Shown: positions 22,301 to 37,300, counted from the first letter of the stretch. The stretch: 64,000 nucleotides of DNA from Cranoglanis bouderius (GCA_023630585.1 CM042544.1:18885256-18949255), one strand, 5' to 3'. Numbers and translations are program-made. Notes: a model not told the origin generated them from the letters alone.

Positions 22301-25300
22301 GGTCATAAACAGGTAACTAAGTGTTTCTCAGCCCTGTATACAGGTAAAAAAAACAAAACAACGACATATAATCGACGACAAAGTTGCTGACTATGCTAGC
22401 CATTTACTTAAAGATGAAGAGTACCAGCAGCACAGAAAACAGGCTGTCTGGAATGTTAATCTGTGATGATCATAATCATAATACCAGTGCAAATAACCAG
22501 GAGATGAGTTCATTACCATCTGAGTCTTTCTGGTTGGGATTGGGAATAAGCCGGCAGTTATCAGGACCGAGACCTTCCGCAGTCTCAGTGTCAGGAATTC
22601 CATCATTGTCATCGTCATCATCACAGTCGTCTCCAATACCATCGTTATCCGAGTCAAGTTGAGAGCTGTTGGGGATGTCGGGGCAGTTGTCTCGACTGTC
22701 TTGGTGCCCATCCCCATCACTGTCCAAACAACCATACAAGCTTAAATCACATGTACATCCCCAATTCCAAAACAGTTGGGACGCTGTGTAAAATGTAAAT
22801 AAAAACAGAATGCAATGATTTGCAAATCTCATAAACCCATATGTTATTCACAATAGAACATAGAAAACATATAAAATGTTTAAACTGAGGAAATGTACCA
22901 TTTTAAGAAAAAAAATAAAGTAATTTTGAATTTCATGGCCGCAACACGTCGTAAAAGTTGGGACAGGGGCAACAAAAGGCTGAAAAAGTAAGTGTTACAC
23001 AAAAGAACAGCTGGGAGAACATTTTGCAACTAATTAGGTTAATTGGCAACAGCTCAGTAACATGATTGGGTATAAAAAGAGTATCTTAGAGAGGCAGAGT
23101 TTCTCAGAAGTAAAGATGGGATGGAATCTGGATGGAAGCATATGTTGCTCTAAAACCTGTATATACCTTTCAGCATTGATGTTGCCTTTCCAGCTGTGTA
23201 AGCTGCCCACTAATGCACCGCCATACCATCAGAGATGCAGGCTTTTGAACGGAGCGCTGATAAAAAGCCGGATGGTCCCTCTTCTCTTTAGTCCAGAAGA
23301 CACGGCATCCATTGTTTCCAAAAAGAATTTAAAATTTCGATTCGTCTGACCACAGAACAGTTTTCCACTTTGCCTCAGTCCATTTAAATGAGCTTTGGCC
23401 CAAGAGAAGATGGTGGTGTTTCTGGATCATGTTCACATATGGATTCTTCTTTGCATGCTAAAGCTTTAACCAGCATTTGTGGATGGCACGGCGAACTGTG
23501 TTCACAGACAATGAGTTCTGGAGGTGTTTCTGAGCCCATGCAGTGATTTCCATTACAGAATCATGCCTGTTTTTAATGCAGATCACGGGCATGCAATATT
23601 GTTTTTCACCCTTGTCTCTTGTGCACAGAGATTTCTCCAGATTCTCAGAATCTTTTGATGATATTATGTACTGTAGCTGAAGAGATATTCATAGTCTTCG
23701 CAATTTTACGTTGAGGAACATTATTCTGAAATTGTTCCACAATTTGTAGATGCAGTTTTTTGCAGATTGGTGAACCTCTGCCCATCTTTACTTCTGTGAG
23801 ACTCTGCCTCTCTAAGATACTCTTTTTATACCCAATCATGTTACTGACCTGTTGCCAATTAACCTCCAGCTGTTTCTTTTTAGTAACACTTACTTTTCCA
23901 GCCTTTTGTTGCCCCGTCCCAACTTTTTTGAGACGTGTTACGGCCATCAAATTAAAAATTACCTTTTTTTTTTTTCTTAAAATGGTACATTTATTCAGTT
24001 TAAACATTTGATATATTTTCTATGTTCTATTGTGAGTAACATTTGGGTTTATGAGATTTGCAAATCATTGCATTCTGTTTTTATTTACATTTTACACAGC
24101 ATCCCAACTTTTTTGGAATTGGGGTTGCACAATAGGAATGTAACCAAATATGAATACATTATGTGGAAAGGTTCATATGGCATCTGGTTGAGATTAGAGA
24201 CATGCATCTATACTGGGATCCTGCAGAAAGCAACAAAAATGTCACACAAGCAGGAAGGTTTTTACTTTCATGTATGTTAGAGGTCAGACATGAAGCTTAC
24301 AGGACAAAAAAAGACCACATTAATTAATGTGACCATTAGCAATGTATTTACAGCATTCATTCATTCATTAATCTTTAGTAACTGCCTGGTCAGGGTGGTT
24401 TAAATTAGGCTACTACATTGTTTAAGGCTATATTTTCGGAAATAGAACCAACTAAATTTGTTATAAAACGTAACAGGCAGGTGCAAACAAAATGAATAAC
24501 TGCACAGACCAGATTTAAAATAAATAAATAAACAAATAAACAAACAAACAAACAAATAATAATAATAATAATCATAATAAAAGCAGCTATACAGATAGTA
24601 ATGTGTTATACCCCTAATATACAGTTCAAGGAAAATGTTTGTATCTATTATGGTTTTTGAATTCTTCTTCTTTTCCTTTCGGCTGTTCCCTTCAGGGGTC
24701 GCCACAGCGAATCATCTGCCTCCATCTAGCCCTATCCCCTGCATCCTCTTCTCTCAGACCGACTACCTTCATGTCCTCCTTCACTACATCCATAAACCTC
24801 CTCTTTGCTCTTCCTCTCGGCCTCCAGCCTGGCAGCTCTAACCTCAGCATCCTTTTACCGATATATTCACTCTCCCTCCTCTGAACATGTCCAAACCATC
24901 TCAACCTGGCCTCTCTAACTTTGTCTCAAAAACATCTCACATGTGCTGTCCCTCTGATGTACTCATTCCTGATCTTATCCATCCTCGTCACTCTTATGGT
25001 GACCACTCTTATGGTCATCCTCTAATGGTTTTTGAATTGTAAAACAAAAAAAGAAAATGCACTTATTTCACAAATTATCTAAAATAAAAAAAAAAGATTT
25101 ACAAAATGTTACAAATTAAATGTGAGTGCAACATACCAAAATATAAATCAAAATCAACAGACAAATACTTTGAAAATGAAATTCACCAAATCCTCAGTTT
25201 TCAGACCTGATGTGAAGATGACATTGTAAGACTGTGTATATATACATTTGGCAGATTTATTTTGTTTTTGATAAAAAGGTCAAGAACAATGGGCAAAGAA

Positions 25301-28300
25301 GCTTGGCCAAGCAATCTGACAGAGTTATAATAGAGATACACTCACTGAGCACTTTATTAGGAACACTATATTAATACTGGGTAGGGACTCCCTTTGCTTC
25401 GTGGCATAAATTCCACAAGATATTGGAAACATTCCTTTGAGATTCTGGTCCATGTTGACATGATTGCATTATGCAATTTCTGCAGATTTTTCAGGTGCAC
25501 TTTCATGCTGTGAATCTCCCGTTCTACCACATCCCAAAGGTATTCTATTGGATTCAGATCCGGTGACTGGGAAGGCCACTGAAGAAGACTGAACTCACTG
25601 TCATGTTCATGAAACCAGTTTGAGACGACTTTTGCTTGTGACATGGTGCATTCTCATGCTGGAAGTAGCCATTAGAAGATGGTAAATTGTGGCCATGAAG
25701 GGATGCACATGGTCAGCAACAATGAGGCAGCAATGCCTCAAATAGGCTGAGGCATTCAAGTGATGATTGATTGGTTTTAATGGGCCCAAAGTGTACCAAG
25801 AAAACATTCCCCACACCATTACATCACCTCCACCAGCCTGGTGACACAAGGCAGTTTGGGTCCATGGATTCATGCTGTTGGTGCCAAATTCTGACCCTAC
25901 CATCTGTGCGCCTCAGCAGAAATCTTCCAATCTTCAACTCTCCAGTTTTGGTGAGTCTGTGCCCATTGTAGTCTCAGCTTTCTGTTCTTGACTGACAGAA
26001 ATGGAACCCGACATGGTCTTCTGCTGTTGCAGCCCATCCGCCTCAAAGTTTGATGTGTTGTGCATTCTGAGATGGTTTTCTGCTCACTACAATTGTACAA
26101 AGTGGTTATCTAAGCTACTGTAACCATTCTAACAGCCTGACCCAGTCTGGCCATTCCCTGCTGATCTCTCTCATCAACAAGGAGTTTCCATCTGCAGAAC
26201 TGCTGCTCACTGGAGGTTTGTTCTTTATTGCACCATTCTGAGTAAATTCTAGAGACTGCTGTGTGTGAAAATCCCAGGAAATCAACAGTTATAGAAATAC
26301 TCAAACCAGCCCATCTGGCACCAACAATCATGCCACAGTCAAAATAACTGAAATCACATTTTTCCACATTCTGATGGTTGATGTGAACATTACCCAAGGC
26401 TGCTGGCCTGTAACTGCATGACTTTATGCATTGCACTGCTGCCACACGAGTGGCCGATTAGATATTTGCATGAATGAGTAGGTGTATAGATGTTCCCAAT
26501 AAAATGCTCAGTGAGTGTAGATGAGAGCGGATACAAAAGAGGTTGGATGCAGTTATAAAGTTGCAAATGATGGGCATAAAAATGATCAGAACGTATTTAT
26601 TCCACATTAAAATAGGAGAACCTAACTTTTAAGAGAACTTTTGAGAGGATTTTACTATTTCTACTTTAATATTCACTACTTAACCATTTTTGTTACAGTT
26701 GATTAGGAACATGATGGCACAGTGGCACAGTAAGTAGCTGTTGCCACCTCACAGCTCCAGGGTCCCAGGTTTGATCCTGAGCTTGGGTTACTGTTTGTTT
26801 GGAGTTTCTCCACAAACAGAGAAACTGTCCTCCCCATGTCTGTGTGGGTTTCCTCCCACCTCTGACAAATATACCAGTAGGTTAATTGCCTACACTAAAT
26901 TGCCCCTAGGTGTGAATGAGCATATGGATGTGTGTGTGTGGTGCCCTGTGGTGGATTGTCTTTTTATTCTGGGTGTATTACAGTTTCACACCCAGAATAC
27001 CCAGTATAGGTCCTGCATCCACTGCGACCCTGACCAGCTAAAACAGTGAAGATGAATGAAAGAATGATAAGAAACATCTGTGAAATCTAACACACCAATT
27101 GTGTTATTGATATAGATTACATTTGTCTTCTTCAGTATGCCCTAGGGGTATGCAAACAAGCTCTGGGTTACTGATCAGAAGGTCAGGGGTTCAAGCCCCA
27201 GCACCACCAAGCTGCCACTGTTGGGTTCTTGAGCAAGGCCCTTAAACCTCTCTGCTCCAGGGGCACCCTATCATGTCTGACTCTGCACACTGACCCCAAC
27301 TAACTAACAAGCGGGGACATGTGCTATAAAAGTATATGTGACAAATAAATGCTGCTGCTTCTAACAGTATTACCATCAAAGCACATTACAGAAATATCTG
27401 ACAAACGGCACAGCAGTTAAAAAAGTCTGAGGTCTAGGTGGCGCCAGAGTAAAACATAATGTTCATACATTGCACATGAATTAAAGCTTGTGTGTGTGTG
27501 TGTGTTTAAACTTACAAGTCCTGATTGGTGTCACACACATCTCCTACCAGGTCATTATCTATGTCAGTCTGCAAGGATATAAGTAGCATTATGTTAGAAT
27601 TTTCTTAGCACTTGAATTGGACTCAAATTACAAACAGCGAATAATTCCAGTGAGTGAAGATTATTCACTGATAAAAAACTAAAATAAGTCCTTGAAAAGT
27701 TAAAATTCTAGATTTTTCAAGAGTAGTGTTTTTTTTTTAATGTAAAGGTAAAATGCATACAAAGCGGTTCCTGTCAACTTATGCACAGAAATAAAACAGA
27801 GGGACATGGAAAAATTCAAATAAGTTTTGGATTATGATGCAATCTGTTTGGTACAAACTAGAGGTCGACCGATGTATCGGTTGATTCCCGGAACTATCGG
27901 TTATCGGCAAAAATCCATGCCGATAGTTTTTTCGGGTTGCATCCGCTGCTGGAGCGGCTGTGAAGGGTCCGTTATCATTACACAGTGCAAGAGCTAACAT
28001 CTATGGCGAGAGCGGCCTCTAGAGGCGAAAATCACTAAAAACACTTGCATTTGTTTTGACACGTGATACTGCGCGCTACCTGGAGAGAGCGCAGTGCACG
28101 GACAGCGCTGACATTGCAGATGCACGTTTAAAACACAGACAGCGAAAAGGTATGTATACAGTACGCTCCAGTACATGTTTTCATGTCAATATAAAGTAAT
28201 TAATTTGTTGACTAGATGCTGCATTGGGGAAAGAACAGCAGTATGTTTGCCGACCAGGCTGAGAGGACGCTAACATTAGCAGTACCTCAAGCGGTTAAAT

Positions 28301-31300
28301 TAATGTGGCAAAAATACACGCAAGTCCGACAGAGGCATGTCATTGAAAGAAGTGATGCAGTGGTGGCAGAAAAATGAAACAAGATTTAAAACCCTTGCAC
28401 ATCTGGCAGAGAAATTCCTGCGCACACCAGCTCTGCTTTCTCCATTATAATTTGAGGCTTCTTAACTTTGAATATTAAAATAGATCTAGAACTAGAAATG
28501 GACCATGTTACACCTGAATCTCTTGCAGTTCTTTAACAGGACTAGTTAAGTTTCTCCTGTGCCTTTTTTTATTCATTTTGGATGTTACTTTTTGTTTCAG
28601 TTTGAATGCATGTCTTTAATTTACCTCAATATTTCTTAATATAATTAATATATTCATATTTATTTCATATAGCACATTTTCATGATTCAGTTCGGGGTTT
28701 GTTTGTTTTTTTGTTTGTTTGTTTTGTGTTTTTTTGTAATAAAAAGTTCAGTACTATTTTATATGGAGTGTTATGTTTAAAAAAAAAAAAATTATCCAGT
28801 ATCCATTTTAAAAACTATCGGTTAATTAATCGGTTATCGGCAAGTACGGTCATACCTAGCTATCGGTATCGGTAAAATTCAATATCGGTCGACCTCTAGT
28901 ACGAACAAACCAAACATTACCCACCCAGTGCGTACTAGACCACTTTCATGACTACTGGAATTTTTAAAATCCAACAAAGAACTAAAATAGTCCTGTGATG
29001 GCATTTTTAATTGCTTAAACTGAGACATTAGACCTTAGGATGGTGCTTTGTAAACTGTGAGGACCTGCATGGGGTTGTTCATCTCAGGACAGCTGTCACA
29101 GGCATCTCCAACTCCATCCCGATCCCGGTCTGTCTGCATGGGGTTCGGCACTTTGGGACAGTTATCCAGCACATTCTGAACACCTGCAATGCATGCAGAC
29201 ACACACATCAGATACGCAGTCTCAAACACATTACAGCTGAACGACATGTATAGACACCAAAGTAGCATGAATAATTTCTTGAAAACTAATCATATGCTTA
29301 CTTTGGCCTAAAAACTAATGTTATCCACTACCTTGACCTAACGCTAACCCCACTTTTAAACAACGAAACAAAAAAAGTACTTTCCTTTAAGGATTTTCTA
29401 TAATAGGACAATAAAAACAGCCCTTGAAAACATTTTTTAATATTCCTTATTTAAAGGCATTTGGTCCTAGATGAGGAAAAAGCACAAGATCAAGCACAAA
29501 TAATGTCTTGTTAATAGGGAATTAAAGGAAAAATCCACCGTGAATTACTTACATATTAATTTTTATAATTAACATTTCCCTCAGTGGCGTCATTATTTTG
29601 TAATGAAATTTGACTGTTTTCGTTTTAAACTTCAATTACTGCCATGCTGAAATATTTTTACTTTGGTTAAAAGTTTCCTACATTACCCACAATGCCATTC
29701 AACTACCTGCTGATACTGGTGCCAGTGGGAATTAGCGCTCCTTTCATCTCTAGCTAAAGACAGCAATTAAGCAATGTATTTTAGTCCTTTAGTCTGTCCA
29801 GCTCTCTTACCTCCTCATCTGTACGCTCAAACAGATCAGGTTCCGAAGCTTCAACTTTCATGCTAATATAATCAACACTATCACACTCGTCAACCTGGAG
29901 ATCACTAACTAGCTGAACCAAGTCTCTGCTGTAGCTTAACTGCATCATATAACTTTGAGTAAACTGGAACCCTGAGTTTATCAGTTACTTACTTTTACAC
30001 TGGATTTATTATTAATATGACACTGAACATTGCTGGAAAATGGTGAGTGAGAAAAGAAACTTAACGGTTATTATGTGTGAGATTGGTTAAATCTTTTCTC
30101 CTATTAAACACCATGGTAACTATTGCTAACAATGTCCTCCTGTGACGTCAGAGCAGCAGAAAATTGCTAATTTGAAATACAGCACCAACCAACAAATTAG
30201 CACCAGAATCCCTAAGCACATCATACAAATTTAAATGTAAACATATTTAATGTGTTTCATGGTGGTGTTTTCCTTTAATGGAGAAGAGATGTGTGAAACA
30301 CAGGAATTGTACTGACCGTCTCCATCAATGTCTTGGTCACAAGCATCGCCCTCTCCATTGTTGTCTGTGTCTTTCTGGTCAATGTTGGGCACATTGGGAC
30401 AGTTGTCACATGCATCACCAAAGGAGTCTGTGTCAGAATTCTGTTGGTCTTTATTAGGTACCAGCCGGCAGTTGTCCTAAAAATAAGGTGATTAGGGGAA
30501 AAAAAAGCATTTATGCATAACCTATGCATGGACTCGTTACACTGTATTTCACACAGTCAGTAAGTAAACTTGGCACAGATAAATGTAGAGGTGTTTCAAT
30601 GACAGAATAGTCATATAATAAGCTCCATCCTTATACCTCCACATTCTTAATGCCATCCCCATCAGCATCTTCATCACACTGGTCACCTATGCCATCATTA
30701 TCTGCGTCTTCCTGGCCCGAGTTTGGTGTGTGTATACAGTTATCCTGTACAAGAATGTTTAATGAATATACCAAAACAGACACATAAATAGGTGAGAAAT
30801 CAACAAGACAGATGTTGTGAAATATATGAGAACTTATAGTGAGTGTTCTTTTTATTATGACAAAATATGAACTGTTTAAAAATGTTACAATGAATCCTCT
30901 GTGGTTAAAAAAAGGTTAACAGTTGCTAAATACTTAAAAACAAATAGTTAGAATCAGAGATGTACACTTCTGGGTAGGGTTGTCAAAAGTACCGGTACTT
31001 CGGTACCAAGTCGGTACTAAAAAAAAACAAAAAAAAAAAACAGATTTTCACAAGTACCATTACTGATGTGCTGTCTGACACGTAGTCAGTCGGGAACTTT
31101 TCATAGGTGTACCATGCAACAAGAAGACATGGCGACCGGAGGTGCTGCGGCTCCAAATCCACAAAAGCATGGGCGTAGAATCCGCGGGGGATTTTTAATA
31201 AAACGTGAATTCGTCCCCCGCACTTTTTCACTGGCCATGGCCAATTTGTGTATCTATGATTTCTATACGTGTACGTGTCTATAAGTCTTTACGTGACCTG

Positions 31301-34300
31301 ACGTTTCCATGACAATTGGTCACTCATGTCACGTGTCACGCCCATGCTCACACCCGCGTTGAGCGCTGAGGTCGCAATGAGCTCAAAGCGGGAAAAAAAA
31401 CAAAAACAAAAGCAAAAACCCATTCACTCCTTTTTTTTTACTAACTCGTGCAGTGTAAGTTCTTTTGGCATGTGGTATTCACATTGCACAATGCTGAATA
31501 ATTTGCTACGTATTTATTTTTAAACGCTGCCTATTTCCACTGATGAATAATTAGCCAGATTTGATGGTAATATTAGCTTACCCGCAGTCCTGCACAAACC
31601 TGCACTTATTTTCAAACTCTTTTGTAACATCTTTTATTTTTTTTATTACAGATGTGTTATCTGAGTCCTTCACATTAGAATAAGATGGTGAATTGTTAAT
31701 GTTCAATTCGGATTTGCATGGAGTCTGGATCAGGCAGCGTTGCATGTTACATAACGGTTTATTTTACCATGTTGACGCTAAATATTAATAGAAATGTTAT
31801 AGAATAGAACACATTTTCATTTTATAAATACAATGACTGAGTCATAACAGGCTGCTATAATAACTTAAATCGTTATGCAGCAGTTTAAGTTAGTAGTAGG
31901 TTAGTAGTATGGGGGGGGGGGGGAGTGTAACCCTGCCATTTTTACATTACTGTATATAATTCAATAGAAAAGGGAGAGAACTGAAACAAAATCATCCATA
32001 ATATATAAGCATATATTATACTGTGTATATGCTATATGTATATTGCTATGTATATACAGTACAATGTACACTAAACACAATTTGCAATATTTATATAATA
32101 CAGTGCAATATACAATATAACATGCAAGTACAGAATCATAAATTGCATATTAAGCCAATTAAGAGCCAGAAGAGATAAAACCCATCAATTAGACAAAGGT
32201 CAGAAAAAAAAGAGTACCCTTGACATTTTGAAATGATGGCTACGCCCCTGCACAAAAGGTTTTGGACAAGAAAGGTGCCACGTATGGAAATACTTTGGAT
32301 TTGAGGCAGATCACAAAGGAAACATAAACGATAACCAAAAACCAAAAAAATTTGCAAACGGTGTATTTGAAGTTTTGTGACGAAAGGAGGAAACACATTA
32401 AACCTGTTAAAGCACCTTAAAGACCGACACCCGGATTTATTCAAGGAGTTCAAGCTGAGTTCAATTATGGATGTTGTAGCATAGTTTAATTCAGGTGTAG
32501 GATTGCAAAAAACATCCTCGTTTTTGCTTACTTAATGTTTAGCGTGTAAGGCCAATACGGTCATGTGTCCTTATTAACCATTTAATTCTTTTAAAAACAT
32601 CCACAGCCCGCCGGCGGACCTCCGCGTTGTTAAGTGTAAAACTATGCTATGTACACAGCTGCTGTGTGTACGTAGGCACTCATGCGATATATCTTTGGAA
32701 AGCTAAGATTCTTGTGCTCCGATTGATATAAACCAACACTTACAAAACTGAGGCAACTCACGTATGAAGCCTCACAGTTATCCACTGATCCATAAACTCC
32801 CCAAAAAACCGTCTTATTACACTGGCAAAGGTCCAAACGATCCAATTAAGGAAAATATTTAATCCAAAACACATTAGTACATCAATAAACACCCACGGAC
32901 TACTGCTGAGTCATTTCAAATTATAGGCAGATGTGCCTAATCTTTCACGTTTCTCTGTTATAACTCACTTTCAGCACTTCAGTTTAAAAGTCCGTGCGTA
33001 AAGATGCCTAACGAGTGGCAAGTGTTTAGTTTCAGAAACTTTTTTACATAGTTTGTATTTTTTTTTTTTTGCTTGTAATTTATTTAGTTATTATTTACTT
33101 GAAGGGGGAAAAAAGGTTCAAGCCCAAAATGGCAAAATATTAAGCTTTTAATGGTCTTCACAACAAATCATTGGTCAGGAAATTAGCAAGAATTAAACAA
33201 ATAGATAAAGTAACTTAGTATGGGATAGCTTTTCCTTTTGATTTCTTTAAATGTTTAAGCCTTGTGGTTAACTTGTGGACAGCTTTTTTTTCTTTTTTTT
33301 TTTTTTTAATTATATATAATTTTTTGTTTGTTTGTTTGTTTTTATTTATTTTTTCATTTATTTCAATGTTGTACATCCAGACATGTGTTACTTTGAGTTT
33401 TACATCAAGCATTTTAATCATTATCATGATTTTAACTTTGTGTACAAGAAGACTCTACAGTATAAGTGAATTTCCCTGTTTCTAGCTTTTCCCCAAATAG
33501 TTCAAAGGAGGTCTCAGGAGTGCATTTGTTTAATTCTTGCTAATTTCCTGACCAATGATTTGTTGTTAAGATTATTAAAAGCTTAATATTTTTGCCATTT
33601 TGGGCTTGGCCCTTTTTTTGCCCAGGAGTGTATATTAGGTTTGTTGGTCTGTTGTAGCACAACTTAAATTAAGCACTAAAAAAATAGATTTAAAAAAGTG
33701 TAATTAATCCCCATTAATGCTGTATAGAATTATAATCCATAATTCAAACACAGAGCTAAAATGTAAGACATTTAAATTGACCTATGTACACTACAAAATT
33801 TTATTTTTGTTTTACTTTATTTAACTTACAGAATAAGTTTCTTGTTTATTGTTTATGCAATTGTATGCCTCTCTTAGACAGTTTCTACATTCTATCTAAT
33901 CTAAGACCATTGTTTTTGTTGTTAACCATTAAGAGCTTAAGACCATTAAAAGCTTAATATTTTGCTATTTTCTGCTTGGTCCATTTTTTTTGCCCAGGAG
34001 TGTATACCAACTATCCATGCTTAGAGGAAAGTGGATGGTTGGGCCATTCTTGGGAATTCTTGAGTCCCAGTTTGTGGATACTTCTTTGCAAATTGCACCA
34101 CTTGCAAGCCAAGAGGAAACGAAATCGGCAACTTGCTGTAATATATAACCTAAATTTTGAACTATGATATTTTTTACACAAACTGGGACGCACTCTCTTA
34201 CTTTTAGCTGCAAATATGAGAAATTCAAATATATTAAAAAAAACAACAACTATATACTGTAATACAGGCTATGTGATGACTTCAAACCTGTTTGCAGTGC

Positions 34301-37300
34301 TTGTTATTGTCCATGCAGGGCAGAGCACGGTCAGGGTAGCCATCAATATCTGTGTCTATACCACACGTTTTCCCGTTACCAGCCCAGCCAACATTACACT
34401 GGAAAAAAAAACAAAAACAGAACAGAAATAAGACATAAGAATAGTACACAAACATTCTCAATCACACCATATACTCAACTCAAAGTCCAAGTAAACATAA
34501 TCATGAATTAAGAAGGCACAATAAAACTAGCACTTTCCTAGAATGAGGCCTCATTTGACACAAACATGATACCTTTATCTGTTTCTAAGGTTAAAGTGAT
34601 ATTAGCTGTTAGCATACCGCGCAGGACACATCCCCGTTCCTCTCAATGATGCAGTGAGCATGGGAGTGACATGGGTTGAAGTCAAGTGTAGCACAGGACT
34701 TTCGAGGAAAACAGCCTGCTGTCTGATTTCCCACATAGCCAGCTTTGCACTGCCCACATTTAAATGACCCCTGAGAGAAAATGAGGAAGAGAGAGTGTGT
34801 GAAGTGAATTGGAAGTTTCTTGGCATTTCACTGTATTCCAACTGACTTCATCAAAGCTTCCTATGTGTTATTAGGAAATTGGACTGCTGAGGTCTAAACA
34901 AGAGCCTTAATACTTACAATGGTGTTTATGCAGACAGAATTGGCTGTGCATGCATTGGCAACTTCCACACATTCATCTATGTCTAGACATTCCTGTGAAG
35001 GAAAAACCCATCAGAGAAAACAGCAGTGTGACAGGTATCACTTAAGTACAATAATAGGGTTTTGTTTTGGTTTTTTTACCCCATTTTTAGTCATTGTCAG
35101 TTCCCAGTTCTCCCTATTGCATGACAACTACTGGGAGGGAGAAGTCTAACTTGATGAAGCCACCAGATTTTTTTCAAACTGCTGATGACACGATGTTAGT
35201 AACTGCCCTTTTCCATATACATAAGCTCACAAATCCCTATGATTAGCTAGTATTGTAGGGATTGACAGGAAATTAATGACATTCCTCCCTCCCAGAAAGC
35301 AGGGGAAATTATGCTTTCTTGGACCCCCAGTCATGGATGGTTGTAGCATCATAAGGATTCAAACTGACAATCTCTCTATTATAGGATGAATACTTTTCTG
35401 CCACTCTGGGGCCCAAGACAGATTACGTAATAATGTAGTATAGACGCCCTATGCTCTAACATTCAAGGTCAAAATTCCATTAGACACACCCCTAATGTTT
35501 CTTCCAACTGTAATTTGGATTTGACCATGCCACTGCCATCAGCAGTGTCTTGTTCTTCTAAACAATTTCATAGAATTCAGCACACAAGAATCCAAAATTA
35601 TATCAAATGCAGATTTCTTCCTTGACAAGACTTTTTATTTCTTTTCGCTTCTTTTTGGTGATTTCTTCCTTGAGCATTTTTGCACTTCTTCTGCACATTT
35701 GAGACAGGCACTGTGACTTGTAGCAGCTCTCTGTAATTGGCTGTTGCTTTAAAATAAACACCAATTATGTGAACTGGCACAATTGGCATAAAAATTTTCT
35801 GTGTGACAAAAGAACTGACCAATATGATTTTATTGCTTGTTTTTTTCCTACAGGACACCAGCCTGAAAACCCTACTGTATATATAAGTGTGATTGTGTGT
35901 CCTAGTGAGCACCTGTTTGTGGTTCTTGGTGTATTCTAGACCAACCCCCAAGATAGGTTTCCCCCAATATCCAGGAGGGCAAGGCTCACATCTGAAGCCG
36001 TTCACTGTGTTTACACATGCAGTTGGAGAGTAGCAGGGCTGAGCCAGTAAACACTGAGAAAAAGGCAGAAACAAAACACCAGTATATGCATGCCTTGCAT
36101 TTTTATATTCCAATGTTTGTTTTAATTATAGCAACAGTCTCACTTCGTCAATGTCTTGACAGTGGGTGCCATTGCCAGTCATTCCTTCGGGACACGGCCC
36201 ACAGCGGTATCCTGGGAACTCAGAAGTCTCCATGCAGGGAACACCCTTAAAGCAGGGGTTGGGCTGACAGCGGGAGCGAGGCTCATGGAACCCTATACAA
36301 CACATTACAAAAAAAATATAAATAAACAAAAAATCTAATGCTACAATACTCCAATGTTTTTTTTTTCTTCTGATTGCTTAACTTTGCCGTTTCTACTAAC
36401 CCCATAAGGCCTTTCACTATCTACAGTACATAATATTGTGAAAAGATTCAGGGACATCGAGTTCTCCTTGCCAAAGATGAAAAAGACCAACCAGACTATT
36501 ATAAGCAAAAGGTGCAAAAGCCAGCATCTGTGATGGTATGGGGGTGCATCAGTGCCCATGGCATGGGTCACTTGCATATGTGTGGCGGTACCATTGATGC
36601 GGAGGCGTATATTGTGATTTTAGAGAGACGTGCTGTCATCAAGGCAACGTCTTTTCCCAGGAAGTCCATGGTTATTTCGCAGGACAGTGCCAGGCCTCAC
36701 TGTGCATGTGCTACAACAGTGTGGCTTCATAGACACAGAGTGCGTGTGCTTGACTGGCCTGCCAGCGGTCCAGATCTGTCTCCTATTGCACATCATGAAG
36801 AGGAGAATCAGACAATGGCGACCAAGGACTGTTGAGCAGCTGAAGTCTTGTATCAAGCAAGAATGGGCAAAAATTCCACTTGCAAAACTGCAATCAGTTC
36901 CCAAACAATTAAAAAGTGTAATTAAAAGGAAGGGTGATGTAACACTAGGGCTACAACAACTAATCAATAAAATTGATCATTAAAATAATCGCCAACGAAT
37001 TTCATTATTGATTAGTTGGGTCTGTGACGTAGATAACCCCCGTCACTTCACAATGGTGAAAAATGCATTTCTATGAATAAAACACATCTGAAAAACAGTC
37101 ACAGAAAATGTTACAGTCACAGAAATGTTAGAAATTCACGCCAGTATTTCCATTTTACATAAAGGCTCGTCCTGACAGCAAGTGAGTCTAAAATATCCAT
37201 TTTGATCAAATATGTTGTTTGATGCTATATTAAGCTATATTTAGAAACAAAAGTAATTGTGTTTTTTTATGAGAGCAGTAACTGTAATGGGTTTATAACA

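Larger units (their letters stand above)
21811..30744 (-). other. thbs3: thbs3 exons 13-18: type-3 calcium-binding repeats
   Basis: Exons 13-17 and the first part of 18 encode an aspartate-rich wire of DxDxDGxGD motifs (for example DADNDGIGDQCD, DSDTDSFGDACD, DTDNNGEGDACD, DSDNDGIGDDCD) with paired cysteines. Each motif binds calcium in known thrombospondin structures. The exon 16/17 join gives NQD-F-DGDGHQD: the split codon is TT|T (Phe), where human THBS3 as I recall it has Ser. Exon 18 runs into the C-terminal domain (DFRAYQTVILDPEGDAQIDP). Confidence 0.94.

Noticed and set aside
28000..28180. Small frames and a promoter-like GC patch in the 27859-28898 element
   Set aside because: Explained as internal hAT sequence; no transposase motifs.
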